Assembly (NCBI RefSeq): GCF_007746075.1
Contig: NZ_CP036339.1
Coordinates: forward strand, 6,070,028 to 6,134,027
DNA: 64,000 nucleotides
From: Lacipirellula limnantheis
GTDB lineage: Bacteria; Planctomycetota; Planctomycetia; Pirellulales; Lacipirellulaceae
Direction of reading: 5' to 3'
A model generated the notes under the pieces. It saw only the letters and a list, made by a program, of their open reading frames with translations, was not told the origin of the DNA and made no database searches. Each line of letters starts with the position of its first letter. Within the stretch, counting starts at the first letter, position 1. Shown here one piece after another: positions 51,699-60,882 of this stretch. A program made the position numbers and the translations under genes.

Positions 51699-52538
51699 AT
51701 GGCTCGCAGCGAAGACGGAAAACTGGAACGGGCGCCGATTACCGCGGCGGAGATGGAGCGGTTCCAGCGGAACGCGCCCGCGGCGCTCGCGCGGCGGGGG
51801 CCGGCGTTCGTCGGCGAGACGTTTGCCGAGGCGTTCGAAACGTTGCTGATCGGCGGGACGCCGATCGTTGGCATGCTCTGGTACGGGTGGTCGGCCGATC
51901 AGCTGTTGTTGTTCTTGCTCGTTGGCACATGGACGGCGATGTTGCTGGACTTTGTGAAGTATCTGGCGGCGGCGGGGGCCGTGGAAAGATTCGCGGCGGC
52001 GAAGTTCGACGACTGGCACGTGTGGGTGGTAGTCGGCGCGCTGCGGCGGGGCGAGAGCGAGGCGGCGGCCGAACATCTGCGCGTGCAGCATCAGCCTGCC
52101 CTGGGGATGCTCGTCGACCTCGCGTGCGGCGGCGTCGGCACGCTGTTTATTCTGCTGGCCGTGCACGCCGGGCCGGGACCTGGGCTGCGCGAGCTGCTCG
52201 CCGAGCGAAGCGTGCAGTGGAGCCTGGGGGGGCTCGTGGTCTATCAGTTGGCGCTCACCGCGTGGGAGATCGTGCGCTGCCGGCGCTGGCCGGAGACGTG
52301 CGTCGCAAAGGCGACGCTGGGGATCCGCGGGTTGGGGCTCTTCTTGTTGATGTTCCTGGTGGTGATGCTGCGCGAGCAAGCGGGGGAAACGGGCGAGATT
52401 TCGCGCGGCGTGATGCTGACGGTCAACGGGTTGATTGTGGCGCTGGCCGTTTTTAACGTCGTTGGGCTCATGTGGCTGCGCGGGGAGACGCGGTGGCTGC
52501 GGGAGTATCTGGAGGAGCGGCGGCGCGCAGCGAGGTGA
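51699..52538 (+). CDS. Polytopic membrane protein, unknown
   Basis: 279 residues from ATG 51699; a start at 51639 would read through the palindrome and is rejected. Four or five helices (LIGGTPIVGMLWYGWSADQL, LLFLLVGTWTAMLLDFVKYL, MLVDLACGGVGTLFILLAVH, IRGLGLFLLMFLVVMLREQA, LTVNGLIVALAVFNVVGLMW) with a basic cytoplasmic loop. No transporter signature. Function unknown. Confidence 0.7.
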   Translation: MARSEDGKLERAPITAAEMERFQRNAPAALARRGPAFVGETFAEAFETLLIGGTPIVGMLWYGWSADQLLLFLLVGTWTAMLLDFVKYLAAAGAVERFAAAKFDDWHVWVVVGALRRGESEAAAEHLRVQHQPALGMLVDLACGGVGTLFILLAVHAGPGPGLRELLAERSVQWSLGGLVVYQLALTAWEIVRCRRWPETCVAKATLGIRGLGLFLLMFLVVMLREQAGETGEISRGVMLTVNGLIVALAVFNVVGLMWLRGETRWLREYLEERRRAAR

Positions 52539-52615
52539 GGGGCCCCAAGCGACCAGCGCTTCGCGCACTCCGCCGAGCCAGCGGCCTGCAAGTCGGCCCA
52601 CCGCCGCGCTTTTGC

Positions 52616-54604
52616 TTACTTAACGGCGGAGGAAAGCAGCTCGGTCGTCGAACGAATGACGTCGTTCTCGAGCTTTAACTTCGGGTCGGCCAAGCCGGGC
52701 GTGACCGCAATGGTCGGTTGCGGGCAGGTCTTGTCGTGGACAAGGAGCTGCGATTTGCCGACGACGAAGGTGTGAAAGTCGTCGACGATGAGGTTGTAGC
52801 AATCGACTTCGTCAGTCGGCTCGACGGCGACGACGCTCAGTCCGCCGTTGAGGGCGTGGAGCGTGGCGGCGGCGGGCAGTTCCTTGGCCATGAGCCAGCC
52901 GGCGCCTTCGACCCAGAAGCGATGGCCGCGAGTGGCGACGAACTCCTCATGGGGTAGCTTGACGCGGACGACGGGAGCGGCGGCGCTGACGGTGGTTTCG
53001 AGGACGGGGCGATAGGCGAGTTCGCCGGTGGTCGGTTGCTGGGCGAGCACCAGGTCGCCGACGCGGACTCGCTCGATGGGGGTCGGGCCGGATTGCAGCC
53101 AGACGAGCGTGCCGGCGGCGAAGCACTCGTGCGTGCGGCGCGCGGCGGCGCGAGGTTCGCCCTGCGGGCGTTGGCCGCCGGCGCCTTCGCCGGCGCGGGC
53201 AGCCGCCATCCGCGGGGCTTGTTCGTAGGCGTAGACATAGGTGTCGTTGACGTTGCTCTCGTAATCGGTGACGGAGGCGTCGTACTGGAGTTCATTGTAA
53301 TCTTTCCAGGCTTCCCACCAGGCGGTCACGTCGGCGGGGGTCGCCTCGGCGCCAAGCGTGATTTTCAATACGGCTTGAATCCGCTCGTTGCGTTCCTGGG
53401 CCGCGGCGTTGGCGACTTCGACGCGCGACTGCGTGACGTCGGCGCGCGACGAGGCGGTGGCGAGGTGCCGGTTGAGCACGGCGCCCATGTCGGTCTTGGC
53501 CTTGTTGCGGCCGAAGGCGCCGGCGACTTCGAAATTGGTGCTGCGCTTTTCGGCGATCTTGCGCAGCGGCTGCTGCTGGATGAGCGTCTCGACCATGCGG
53601 ACCGTGCCGTCGGGGGCGGCGATCACGTCGACTTCAGCTTCGATCGGGGCCTGGAGGGCGGCCATCAGCAAGGGGACGTAATCGGTGGCGGGGCGAGGAC
53701 GAAGGGCCTCGGCCGCCGCTTGGCGAACTTCGGGAAGAGTCGACGAAACGGCAAGTTCCAACAAATTGAGCGTGGCGACGTGTTGCGGCATGTTCGCCAG
53801 CGCTGCGGTCATCCCGAGGACGAGCTCGCTGCGACGGGCCTTGCCGGCGGAGGTCTCGAGGGTGCGGCGGACGGCCTCGCGCAAGCCCGGAATGGCGGCG
53901 GGATCGTCGGTGGCGCGGAGGTCGGCGAGCGCCCGCTCGCGGACGGACTTCAGATCGCTGGTCGCATCGCGGCAAAGCTCAAGAAACTTGGGCTTGAAGC
54001 GGGCGAGATCGCGTTCGGCCTGTTCGCGACGCGCTTTCTCGGCGGCGACCTGCTCGCGCGTGTAGAGCCCCCCTTGGAACTCGAGAAGTCCTAAGCGCTG
54101 CCGGGCCTGATCGTGATTGGGATCAGCGAGGATGACGTTGGCCCAGTGGTAACGCTCTTCCGCGGAGAGTTGGTTGCGCATGCACCAGCGGGCGAGTTGC
54201 TGATGATCGACGGGCGACTGGCCGGCGACGGCGCGGAGCGATTGGTAGTCTTGCCAACGCTCGTCGGCGTTGACGTGTTCGGCGACTTGCGCGGGGGTGC
54301 GCCACTGGCCGTCGAACTTGAGTTGACCTTGCTGCCAGCGGGCCGGAGAGTAGTCGGCGTCGGCCGCGGCGGCGCGCTTGAGCAGCGTCGCCCGCTCGTC
54401 GACGTTGCCGGCGAGGCTGGCGGCGAGGGCCTGCTCGACCAGGCGAGGGGCGTGCTTCGGATAGTCGGCGCTCGGGGTTGAGGACGGCTTGGCTTCGGCT
54501 GCCATGGCCGACGGCGGAGTCCCAGTGCTTAGCGCCATCGCCGTAGTTAGCGCAATCGACCGGGCGGGAGCGCTCAGCAAGAGCGCCACGATGTTCTTGG
54601 CCAT
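52616..54604 (-). CDS. Exported protein with C-terminal Hint domain (paralogue B)
   Basis: 662 residues from ATG 54604 (AGAGG upstream; the track frame extends 48 codons but without a signal). A signal peptide, then a TPR-like and HEAT-like helical body (RWQQGQLKFDGQWRTPAQVA, LARWCMRNQLSAEERYHWAN, AIPGLREAVRRTLETSAGKA). A Hint domain starts at Cys ~494 (CFAAGTLVWLQSGPTPIERV, VGDLVLAQQPTTGELAYRPV), has T-R-G-H (VATRGHRFWV) and ends DDFHTFVVGKSQLLVHDK at ~625. This is the pretoxin-Hint type, yet only 39 residues follow and no toxin is visible. A tandem paralogue lies upstream. Confidence 0.8.
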   Translation of the reverse strand: MAKNIVALLLSAPARSIALTTAMALSTGTPPSAMAAEAKPSSTPSADYPKHAPRLVEQALAASLAGNVDERATLLKRAAAADADYSPARWQQGQLKFDGQWRTPAQVAEHVNADERWQDYQSLRAVAGQSPVDHQQLARWCMRNQLSAEERYHWANVILADPNHDQARQRLGLLEFQGGLYTREQVAAEKARREQAERDLARFKPKFLELCRDATSDLKSVRERALADLRATDDPAAIPGLREAVRRTLETSAGKARRSELVLGMTAALANMPQHVATLNLLELAVSSTLPEVRQAAAEALRPRPATDYVPLLMAALQAPIEAEVDVIAAPDGTVRMVETLIQQQPLRKIAEKRSTNFEVAGAFGRNKAKTDMGAVLNRHLATASSRADVTQSRVEVANAAAQERNERIQAVLKITLGAEATPADVTAWWEAWKDYNELQYDASVTDYESNVNDTYVYAYEQAPRMAAARAGEGAGGQRPQGEPRAAARRTHECFAAGTLVWLQSGPTPIERVRVGDLVLAQQPTTGELAYRPVLETTVSAAAPVVRVKLPHEEFVATRGHRFWVEGAGWLMAKELPAAATLHALNGGLSVVAVEPTDEVDCYNLIVDDFHTFVVGKSQLLVHDKTCPQPTIAVTPGLADPKLKLENDVIRSTTELLSSAVK

Positions 54605-54744
54605 GCCTCTTGACCTCGTAAAAGAAAAAACGAGTCGATGTTGTTCCGAGGGGTAGCTTAACAGCCGCGCCGGTCGCGGGACAAGTTGGTCGCAATTCCT
54701 CGGGGAATTCGGGGATTGGAGGGACGGTCGCGATCCCGGCCCGT

Positions 54745-56667
54745 TCACTCAGGCTTTGCCGTTTGGAGCGTGGCGGCCACGGCCAGCGTTTCGGCGACGG
54801 CGACCTGGCCCGGCGTTTTCGATGCGGTCGGCTGCGGACAGGAGTTGTCGTGGACCAGCACGCGGGCGTCGCCGACGAAGAACGTATGGAAGTCGTCGAT
54901 CACGAGATTGTAGGCCTCGGTGGAGGCGGTCGTCGGAACGGATTCAAACCCGGCGACTCTGACCGTGCCGTCGAGTCCATTGACGCCGACGTTTTGCTCA
55001 AGCTGCTTCGCCATCACCCAGCCCTGGCCCTGCACCCAGAAGCGATGACCGAGCGTGGCGACGATCGTCTCGCCGCCGGCGTCGATGCTCACCATCTTCG
55101 CCGGTGGGCGAAGGGTTCGATCAAGGACGCTGCGGTAGGCGAGTTCGCCGGTCGAGGGATGCTGCGCGAGGACCATGTCGCCGACGACGACGTGTTCGAT
55201 GGGGCGCGGGCCGGCCTGGGTCCAGACGATCGTTCCGGGCGCGAAACAGGACATGATCCGGCAATAGCTATTCTGCGAGCTGTCGGAAAGCTGGTAGACC
55301 GGATGCTCGGGCATGTAGAGCTCGTTGTAGGCGGTCCACGAATCCCAGTAGGCGCGAGGATCCTGGCCGAGATCGGCCTCGAAGACGTTCGACAGAACTT
55401 CGCGGATGCGCAAGTTGCGCTGGGCGATGTCGTCGTTGGCCTGGCGCACCTGTTGCCGTGCGGCGGCTGCGCGGAACGCGGCGTTCGACTCCACGCCGAC
55501 CTTGGTGGCGCGCGTGCGCGGACCGTCAGACCCGTTTGGGCCGTAGATGCCGCCGATTTGGACGACCTGGGTGATATGCGTGCTGCTGGAGGTGACGTCG
55601 GCCAGCGGACCGGCTTGGTAGTAGTTCGCATCGAACATGACGGTGAAGTCGTCGCCGCGATGAACGAATGAGTTGATCCGAGCCTGGATCGGCGCCGTGA
55701 GAGCTCCCATTAGTTGCGGAACGAAATCGGTGAGGGGTCGGGACTTGAGCTCCTCGCCGGCGAGGGCCCGCAGATCGGGATGGAGGGCGAAGATGGCGTA
55801 GTCGAGCAGCCGCCGCGTGGTGAGGGGGTGATCGACGCGACCAAGCGCCTCGACGACGCAGGTGGAAAGAAGGAGCGCCGTTTCATCCGCAACGTCCTCG
55901 TTGACTTCGGCGACGGCCGATTCGAGCGCAGTCATTGCGCGGAGGTCGCTGACTTGGCGGAGTTCTTCAAGGGCCGGTTTGGCCTCGTCCGCCTGGCCGG
56001 CGGCGACGCGCCGGCAGAGGTCGAGGAACTTTGGGCGGAGTTCGTCGAACTTCTGCTGTGCGGCGGACATCTTCAGTTCATGCGCCGCGATCTGCTCGGG
56101 GGCGTAGAGGGCGCCGGCGTAAGGCTGGACGTGGAGCCGCTCGCGCCCCAAAGGGTGGGAGGGATTGGCGCTGAGCACGTTGACCCAGTGGAAGCGTTCC
56201 TGATACTCCAGGCCTTCGCGATAGCACCAGCGGGCGAGTTCTTCGTGGCTGACCGTCGTCGCATTGAACGGGGCGCGGCGGTGCAGGTATTCGACGTAGT
56301 TTTGATCCTTGGCGACTCGCGCGGCGACGGCTTCGGGGGTACGCCACTTGCGTTCGAACATCACTTCGCCGTGCTGCCAGCGGGCGGGGCCGTAGTCGGG
56401 GGCGAGCTTGAGCGCTTGCTCCAGCAGATCGTCGCGGCGCCGCTCGTCGCCCGACAGGCGGGCGGCAATCGCTTCGGAGGTGAGCCGCGCCGCTGCCAGC
56501 ACCTCTGGCGAGAGGTACTTGTCCTTGGCGAGTTGGACCTCGTCCGGGGCGGCGGCGAGCGGTGGCGCGGGCTGCGGCTGAGGTTTGGCGCCGCTGCTCT
56601 GGCCGGCCAGGAGCAATGGCAGGATCGCCGCCAGCCAGCGGCTACCAGACAAGAACGACGCCTTCAT
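54745..56667 (-). CDS. Exported protein with C-terminal Hint domain (paralogue A)
   Basis: 640 residues. A signal peptide (SRWLAAILPLLLAGQSSGAK), a helical body aligned with its neighbour (RWQHGEVMFERKWRTPEAVA, LARWCYREGLEYQERFHWVN, AMTALESAVAEVNEDVADET), and a Hint domain from Cys ~474 (CFAPGTIVWTQAGPRPIEHV, VGDMVLAQHPSTGELAYRSV, VATLGHRFWVQGQGW, DDFHTFFVGDARVLVHDN). The last junction is VHDN-S-C, close to the V-H-N of self-cleaving domains; only ~33 residues follow. It lies 140 bp upstream of paralogue B on the same strand. Self-processing is possible but unproven. Confidence 0.82.
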   Translation of the reverse strand: MKASFLSGSRWLAAILPLLLAGQSSGAKPQPQPAPPLAAAPDEVQLAKDKYLSPEVLAAARLTSEAIAARLSGDERRRDDLLEQALKLAPDYGPARWQHGEVMFERKWRTPEAVAARVAKDQNYVEYLHRRAPFNATTVSHEELARWCYREGLEYQERFHWVNVLSANPSHPLGRERLHVQPYAGALYAPEQIAAHELKMSAAQQKFDELRPKFLDLCRRVAAGQADEAKPALEELRQVSDLRAMTALESAVAEVNEDVADETALLLSTCVVEALGRVDHPLTTRRLLDYAIFALHPDLRALAGEELKSRPLTDFVPQLMGALTAPIQARINSFVHRGDDFTVMFDANYYQAGPLADVTSSSTHITQVVQIGGIYGPNGSDGPRTRATKVGVESNAAFRAAAARQQVRQANDDIAQRNLRIREVLSNVFEADLGQDPRAYWDSWTAYNELYMPEHPVYQLSDSSQNSYCRIMSCFAPGTIVWTQAGPRPIEHVVVGDMVLAQHPSTGELAYRSVLDRTLRPPAKMVSIDAGGETIVATLGHRFWVQGQGWVMAKQLEQNVGVNGLDGTVRVAGFESVPTTASTEAYNLVIDDFHTFFVGDARVLVHDNSCPQPTASKTPGQVAVAETLAVAATLQTAKPE

Positions 56668-57033
56668 GACAACCTCGCCCGCGGGGGAGTGAGACGATTG
56701 GTTTTAGCAACGCACCGACTGAAGCATAACGTCAGCGGAGCGAAAGACGGAACTTGAATCCGTGACGTCAGTTGCCGGGCGCGCGCCGACGACAACCACA
56801 TTGGCTAGCGATCTCGCCGCGACTGGGAGCCGCGCCAAGCACCCAGAACCGGATGCAAGACGCGTGCCGACTAAGCCGGCGCGCTGGCGGCAGTTGCGGC
56901 AACGTTTTATGCGGCAAGCGGTTCGGCGCTGGCGGCGGGCTGCGGCAAAGGCGCTAAAGAAGACGACGTGCTCTGGGCGTGTCGTCAATTGGCCGTCAGT
57001 CGTTGTCAGTTTGTGTGGCGGCGGACAACGTGC

Positions 57034-58230
57034 CTAGGTAGCGGTCCTCAGCGGTTTTGCTTGACCGGTAGCAGTCGAAGATGGCAACGATTCCGGAAGA
57101 TCTGCCGCCGGCGCAATGGTCTGTTGCTGGACAACTGGCGTGGCAGCCTGCGGCGGGGCCGACTCAGTGCAGACACGGTGGACGAAGCGGAGCTTTTCGA
57201 CCGCTGGCTGAGCGAGGACGAAGGGATACATGTCCTTGAGGCCCAGGCCGCGGTTGAGGCTGTTGAGGACGTAGGTCATGGCAAACCAGTCGTCCATCAT
57301 GTCGTCAAACGAGGCGTGCTCGGCCTTTTCGAGAGAGAAGCGCGGTTTGACGCGGCGAGCGTTGGGGGCTTGGGGGCGTAGCGCTAAGCCGCAAGCCGTG
57401 GCGGTCTCGAGCGTGTCGGTGATGTGGAGATAGTGGGCCCAGGTTTCGGCCCAGTCTTCCCAGGCGTGGACGCTGGCGTAGGCCGAGACGAACTGCGACT
57501 GCCAGTCGGGACGCGGACCATTCTGATAATGCCGGTTGAGGGCCTCGGCGTAATCTTCTTGATCGTCGCCGAAGAGAGCGCGGCACTCGTCGAGCCAGCC
57601 GCTGTCGCGGATGAGGCGATCCCAATAATAGTGGCCGACCTCGTGGCGGAAGTGTCCCAGCAGGGTCCGGTAGGGCTCGCGCATGGCGACGCGGCGTTTC
57701 TCGCGCTCGGCGTCGTCGGCCTCCGCTAGATTGACGGTGATGACGCCGTTGGCATGACCAGTGAGAACCGCGGGATGGTCTTCGTCGATCACCGGCGGGT
57801 CGGCGAGAAAGTGAAACTCGAGTCCCTGCTCAGGATCGACCGACTTGGGAACGACCGGCAGTCCCAGGGCCAGCAGACTGTAAACGAGGCGACGCTTGGC
57901 GACTTCGAGCGCGTACCATGCTTCGTGGTGTCCGGGCTGGGCGAGGTCGGGGATCGTTTCGGTCAGGAGGCACGACTCGCAGAGAGGCTCCTCCTGATCG
58001 GCGGGGACGGCCCAGTTGCAAACGTTCTTCTCGGCGTAGTTCTCGCAGAGGCGATAGCAGCGACCGCCGGCTTCGGGGGCTTCGGGGGTCCAGCGGTCGT
58101 CGCCAGCCGGTTTGAGCGAAACGATTTCGCTCAACTCTGGCAGGTAAGCGAGCGTGCGGTCGCATTTCACGCAGCGAAAGTTTTCGAAGAAGACGGTACG
58201 CCGGCAGTTATCGCAGTAAAAGAGTCTCAT
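57034..58230 (-). CDS. Putative zinc-binding metallopeptidase
   Basis: 398 residues. An N-terminal zinc ribbon (YCDNC ... CVKC) and further cysteines at ~58-88 (CYRLC ... NVCNW ... CESC). The catalytic HEVGH lies at ~196-200 (FRHEVGHYYWDRL), with E-D-Y-A-E-A-L and a later W-E-D-W-A-E-T-W-A-H-Y-L-H-I that may supply the third ligand. This order fits the 'putative zinc-binding metallo-peptidase' family (peptidase Mx type). No signal peptide, so cytoplasmic. The last ~55 residues are low-complexity. Substrate unknown. Confidence 0.82.
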   Translation of the reverse strand: MRLFYCDNCRRTVFFENFRCVKCDRTLAYLPELSEIVSLKPAGDDRWTPEAPEAGGRCYRLCENYAEKNVCNWAVPADQEEPLCESCLLTETIPDLAQPGHHEAWYALEVAKRRLVYSLLALGLPVVPKSVDPEQGLEFHFLADPPVIDEDHPAVLTGHANGVITVNLAEADDAEREKRRVAMREPYRTLLGHFRHEVGHYYWDRLIRDSGWLDECRALFGDDQEDYAEALNRHYQNGPRPDWQSQFVSAYASVHAWEDWAETWAHYLHITDTLETATACGLALRPQAPNARRVKPRFSLEKAEHASFDDMMDDWFAMTYVLNSLNRGLGLKDMYPFVLAQPAVEKLRFVHRVCTESAPPQAATPVVQQQTIAPAADLPESLPSSTATGQAKPLRTAT

Positions 58231-59014
58231 GCGGGCATGCTAGGCTAATGTCGTGCCGAGGGGGAGTGAGGAGGGGTCGGGGTTTGGAGTTCGGTCTTCG
58301 GGTGGCGGATGGCGCCGAGAGCCGCTGCCCGCTGGCTCCTGGCTCCTGGCTGCCGGGGGCGGGACGCCCAGGCTCGCTGGAGGACGTCAGCATTTTTCGC
58401 CAAATCTCCAATTGCACGCCTTGTCCAAAGTCGATAATCTGCAAACCATTGAGCTGGTCATCACGTATAGCTAGCTCAAGCGCCCCCTCAAGAAGGTGGT
58501 TTCCTATCGCGGTCGAACGACCAAACCTCGCACCCAAAAGGCCTCTCCTGAGTTGACAGCGACCTCCCAGGAATATTTCGTCGCCGTCTCTTGCCGTTTG
58601 GCCAAGCTGTCGAGCTTGGTGCGCTGTTGGATCGACCGTTCCGCCCTCCGCATCCGCGTCGCCCTCTGCTCTCGCTGGAGGGGTCGCCTCAGACGTTGAG
58701 TCGTCTGAACCAGCCCTTGTGTTGTCGGCCTGAGAGTGGATTACTCTGCAGCCGCCAGTCTCCGCTCTAGTCCCCGCCTTGGGACTAGCCGTTTCGCAGC
58801 ACCTTCTGGCCGAGCCGGAAGCCGAACAACGGGCCCGACGTCATCGGGCGTAACAACGCGTAAGTCACCACGCCGCCGTGGGCCGCGTACCAGGTCGCCT
58901 TGCAAGCGACCCCTCGGGCAAGGTTGTCTGGCTGCACCACTTTACACTGCTCTGTGGTTGCCCCTGGTCGCGCCCTCCGTTGGCCGGCTATGCCCCAGGA
59001 AGGAGGCCTCTGCT
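58231..59014. other. Long gene-free leader before the DUF3326 gene
   Basis: A 784-bp gap. Hairpins: CTAGTCCC/GGGACTAG near 58768-58790 and GGTCGC/GCGACC near 58890-58910. A minus-strand stretch at ~58400-58537 reads in a protein-like way (IGNHLLEGALELAIRDDQLN, IIDFGQGVQLEIWRKML) but has no proper end and may be a gene scrap. The plus-strand frame from 58736 is not coding. AGGAGG at 59001-59006 marks the real start. Confidence 0.45.
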
Positions 59015-60496
59015 ATGAAGGTATTCGAACAAGAAGTGATCGTCCCCGGCTGGCTGAAGAGCGGCTCGCCGATTGCCAGCTTGCAGAAAGCCGTCGCTGA
59101 AGCGTGCGGCAAGAAGGCGGCTCCGATCCGCGTGGCGATGGTGGGCAAGAACCGCCTGGGCCATGTCTGCGAGTTGGAAGCGCTGGGGGACCTGACGAGC
59201 CCGAAGTCGATGCTGCCGTCGTCGGTCTTCGACTATCGCCAACGCAAGGGCGAGCGGACCGACAAGTTCAACGCGGTGATGTTGATCCCGACCGGCGTCG
59301 ACTGCGCCATCGGCGGCCACGCCGGCGACGCGACCCCGGCGGCCCGGCTGATCGCCTCGCAGTGCGACAACCTGGTGATCCACCCGAACGTGGTGAACGC
59401 GTCGGACATCAACGAGCAGGCCGAGAACAGCCTCTACGCGGAAGGCTCGCTGATCTGCCGTTTGATGATGGGCACGATCGGGCTGCAGAAGGTTCGTCAG
59501 AACCGCGTGCTGTTGGTGACTGAGGAGCGTCCCGACGCTCCGCACGTCGTCGACAACACGATCAACTGCGCCGAAGGCGCCCGGGCGACGCTCGGCATGG
59601 ACATCGACGAAGTGGTCGTCCTCGAGGAAGGCCTCGAGATGCGGACCGGCGTCGCCGATTCGGGTCGCGTCACCGGAGCCATCAACGGCCTCCAGGCGCT
59701 GCTCGACATGCTGCAGTCGAAGCGCGGCAGCTACGACGCGGTGGCCCTGGCGACCCGCATCACGCCGCACATCGACACGGTCGAGTTGCACCGCGCCTAC
59801 TTTGGCGAGGGCGGCCCGAACCCGTGGGGCGGCGTCGAAGCGGTACTGACCCACACCACCAGCACGGTGCTCGACGTGCCGACGGCTCACGCGCCGACGA
59901 TGTCGAGCGAGGCGATCCGCACCGAGCGCTGGGGCGTCGTCGACCCGCGCAAGGCGGCCGAGGTGATCAGCAGCACCTATCTGTTCTGCGTCCTGAAGGG
60001 GCTGAACCGGGCTCCGCGCGTCATCACCAACGTGACCGGCGCTTACGACCCGTCGACCCTGACGGCCGAAGACGTCTCGTGCCTGGTGATTCCGGACGGC
60101 TGCGTCGGTCTGCCGACGCTGGCGGCCATCGAGCAAGGGATTCCCGTCATCGCGGTTCGCAACAACACGAACCTAATGCGGAACGACCTGAGCGAACTGC
60201 CGTTCCGCAAGGGCCAGTTGAAGTACGCCGAGAACTACTACGAAGCGGCCGGCATCATGGCGGCCATGCGTAGCGGCGTCTCGACCTCGACGCTGGTGCG
60301 TCCGATGCAGCCGATGCGGATCGAGCGATTCTCGACGGTTGCCAAGGCGACCAAGGTCACCAAGGCAGCGGCGAGCAATGGCTCGGCCAATGGCAACGGC
60401 TCGGCCAATGGCAACGGCAAGTCGACCCTCGCCGGTCCGAAGGCGAAGTCGAACGGCCATGCCAATGGTCACGTGGTGAACGGCTCGAAGGCGTAA
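59015..60496 (+). CDS. DUF3326 domain protein
   Basis: 493 residues from ATG 59015 (AGGAGG 8 nt upstream). The body (residues ~1-415) looks like DUF3326: AMVGKNRLGHVCELEALGDL, AVMLIPTGVDCAIGGHAGDA, DNLVIHPNVVNASDINEQAE, FGEGGPNPWGGVEAVLTHTT, FCVLKGLNRAPRVI, NTNLMRNDLSELPF. The tail is a Ser/Asn/Gly repeat (S-A-N-G-N-G units) and lysines, probably disordered. The family is found in cyanobacteria and planctomycetes; function unknown to me. A strong terminator follows. Confidence 0.82.
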   Translation: MKVFEQEVIVPGWLKSGSPIASLQKAVAEACGKKAAPIRVAMVGKNRLGHVCELEALGDLTSPKSMLPSSVFDYRQRKGERTDKFNAVMLIPTGVDCAIGGHAGDATPAARLIASQCDNLVIHPNVVNASDINEQAENSLYAEGSLICRLMMGTIGLQKVRQNRVLLVTEERPDAPHVVDNTINCAEGARATLGMDIDEVVVLEEGLEMRTGVADSGRVTGAINGLQALLDMLQSKRGSYDAVALATRITPHIDTVELHRAYFGEGGPNPWGGVEAVLTHTTSTVLDVPTAHAPTMSSEAIRTERWGVVDPRKAAEVISSTYLFCVLKGLNRAPRVITNVTGAYDPSTLTAEDVSCLVIPDGCVGLPTLAAIEQGIPVIAVRNNTNLMRNDLSELPFRKGQLKYAENYYEAAGIMAAMRSGVSTSTLVRPMQPMRIERFSTVAKATKVTKAAASNGSANGNGSANGNGKSTLAGPKAKSNGHANGHVVNGSKA

Positions 60497-60533
60497 TTGC
60501 CTGCCGTTGTCGACGGACCGAAGTGAAACGACT

Positions 60534-60579
60534 CAATGGCTGGGGATGGCCGACTCGCCGCCCCAGCCATTGTTTTTTT
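60534..60579 (+). terminator. Intrinsic terminator of the DUF3326 gene
   Basis: 12-bp perfect stem CAATGGCTGGGG/CCCCAGCCATTG with a 15-nt loop, then T7. Confidence 0.92.
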
Positions 60580-60598
60580 ACTAGCCACCCGGTTATTC

Positions 60599-60770
60599 GA
60601 AGCTTATTCAACTGCCATCATTCTCGAAATACTTCACGGTTAACGCCTTAACCACAGAGCAGACAGAGAGCACAGAGGAAGATTTAGGGCATATGCTCTT
60701 ACTCGTCTTCTCTGTGGCCTCTGTGTGCTCTGTGGTAAATGCGATGGATGATGGCAATTGAATAAGCTTC
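60599..60770. repeat. MITE-like nested palindrome, 172 bp
   Basis: Outer arms 60599-60621 and 60748-60770 match at 22 of 23 positions (GAAGCTTATTCAACTGCCAT and its complement). Inside is an ACCACAGAG ... CTCTGTGGT palindrome of the family seen at 45828-45923. No ORF. No clear target duplication was found. Confidence 0.75.
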
Positions 60771-60822
60771 ATTCAAACCCGGGGGTGGCGCTGGCATTCG
60801 TTACGGCATGGATGGCCGTTCG

Positions 60823-60847
60823 GCCCCCGGTTTGAAGAACCGGGGGC
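60823..60847. repeat. 25-bp palindrome, copy 2
   Basis: Identical to 51649-51673. It lies inside the longest reading of the decarboxylase ORF, which argues for the later start. Confidence 0.8.
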
Positions 60848-60882
60848 TCATTGGCTTTTTCTGGGGGGAGTGTGAAAAGACG

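Noticed and set aside
53036..54094. 352-codon plus-strand ORF
   Set aside because: Antisense to the Hint-domain gene. Its regular look comes from codon bias on the other strand.
58988..60136. 382-codon minus-strand ORF
   Set aside because: Antisense to the well-supported DUF3326 gene.
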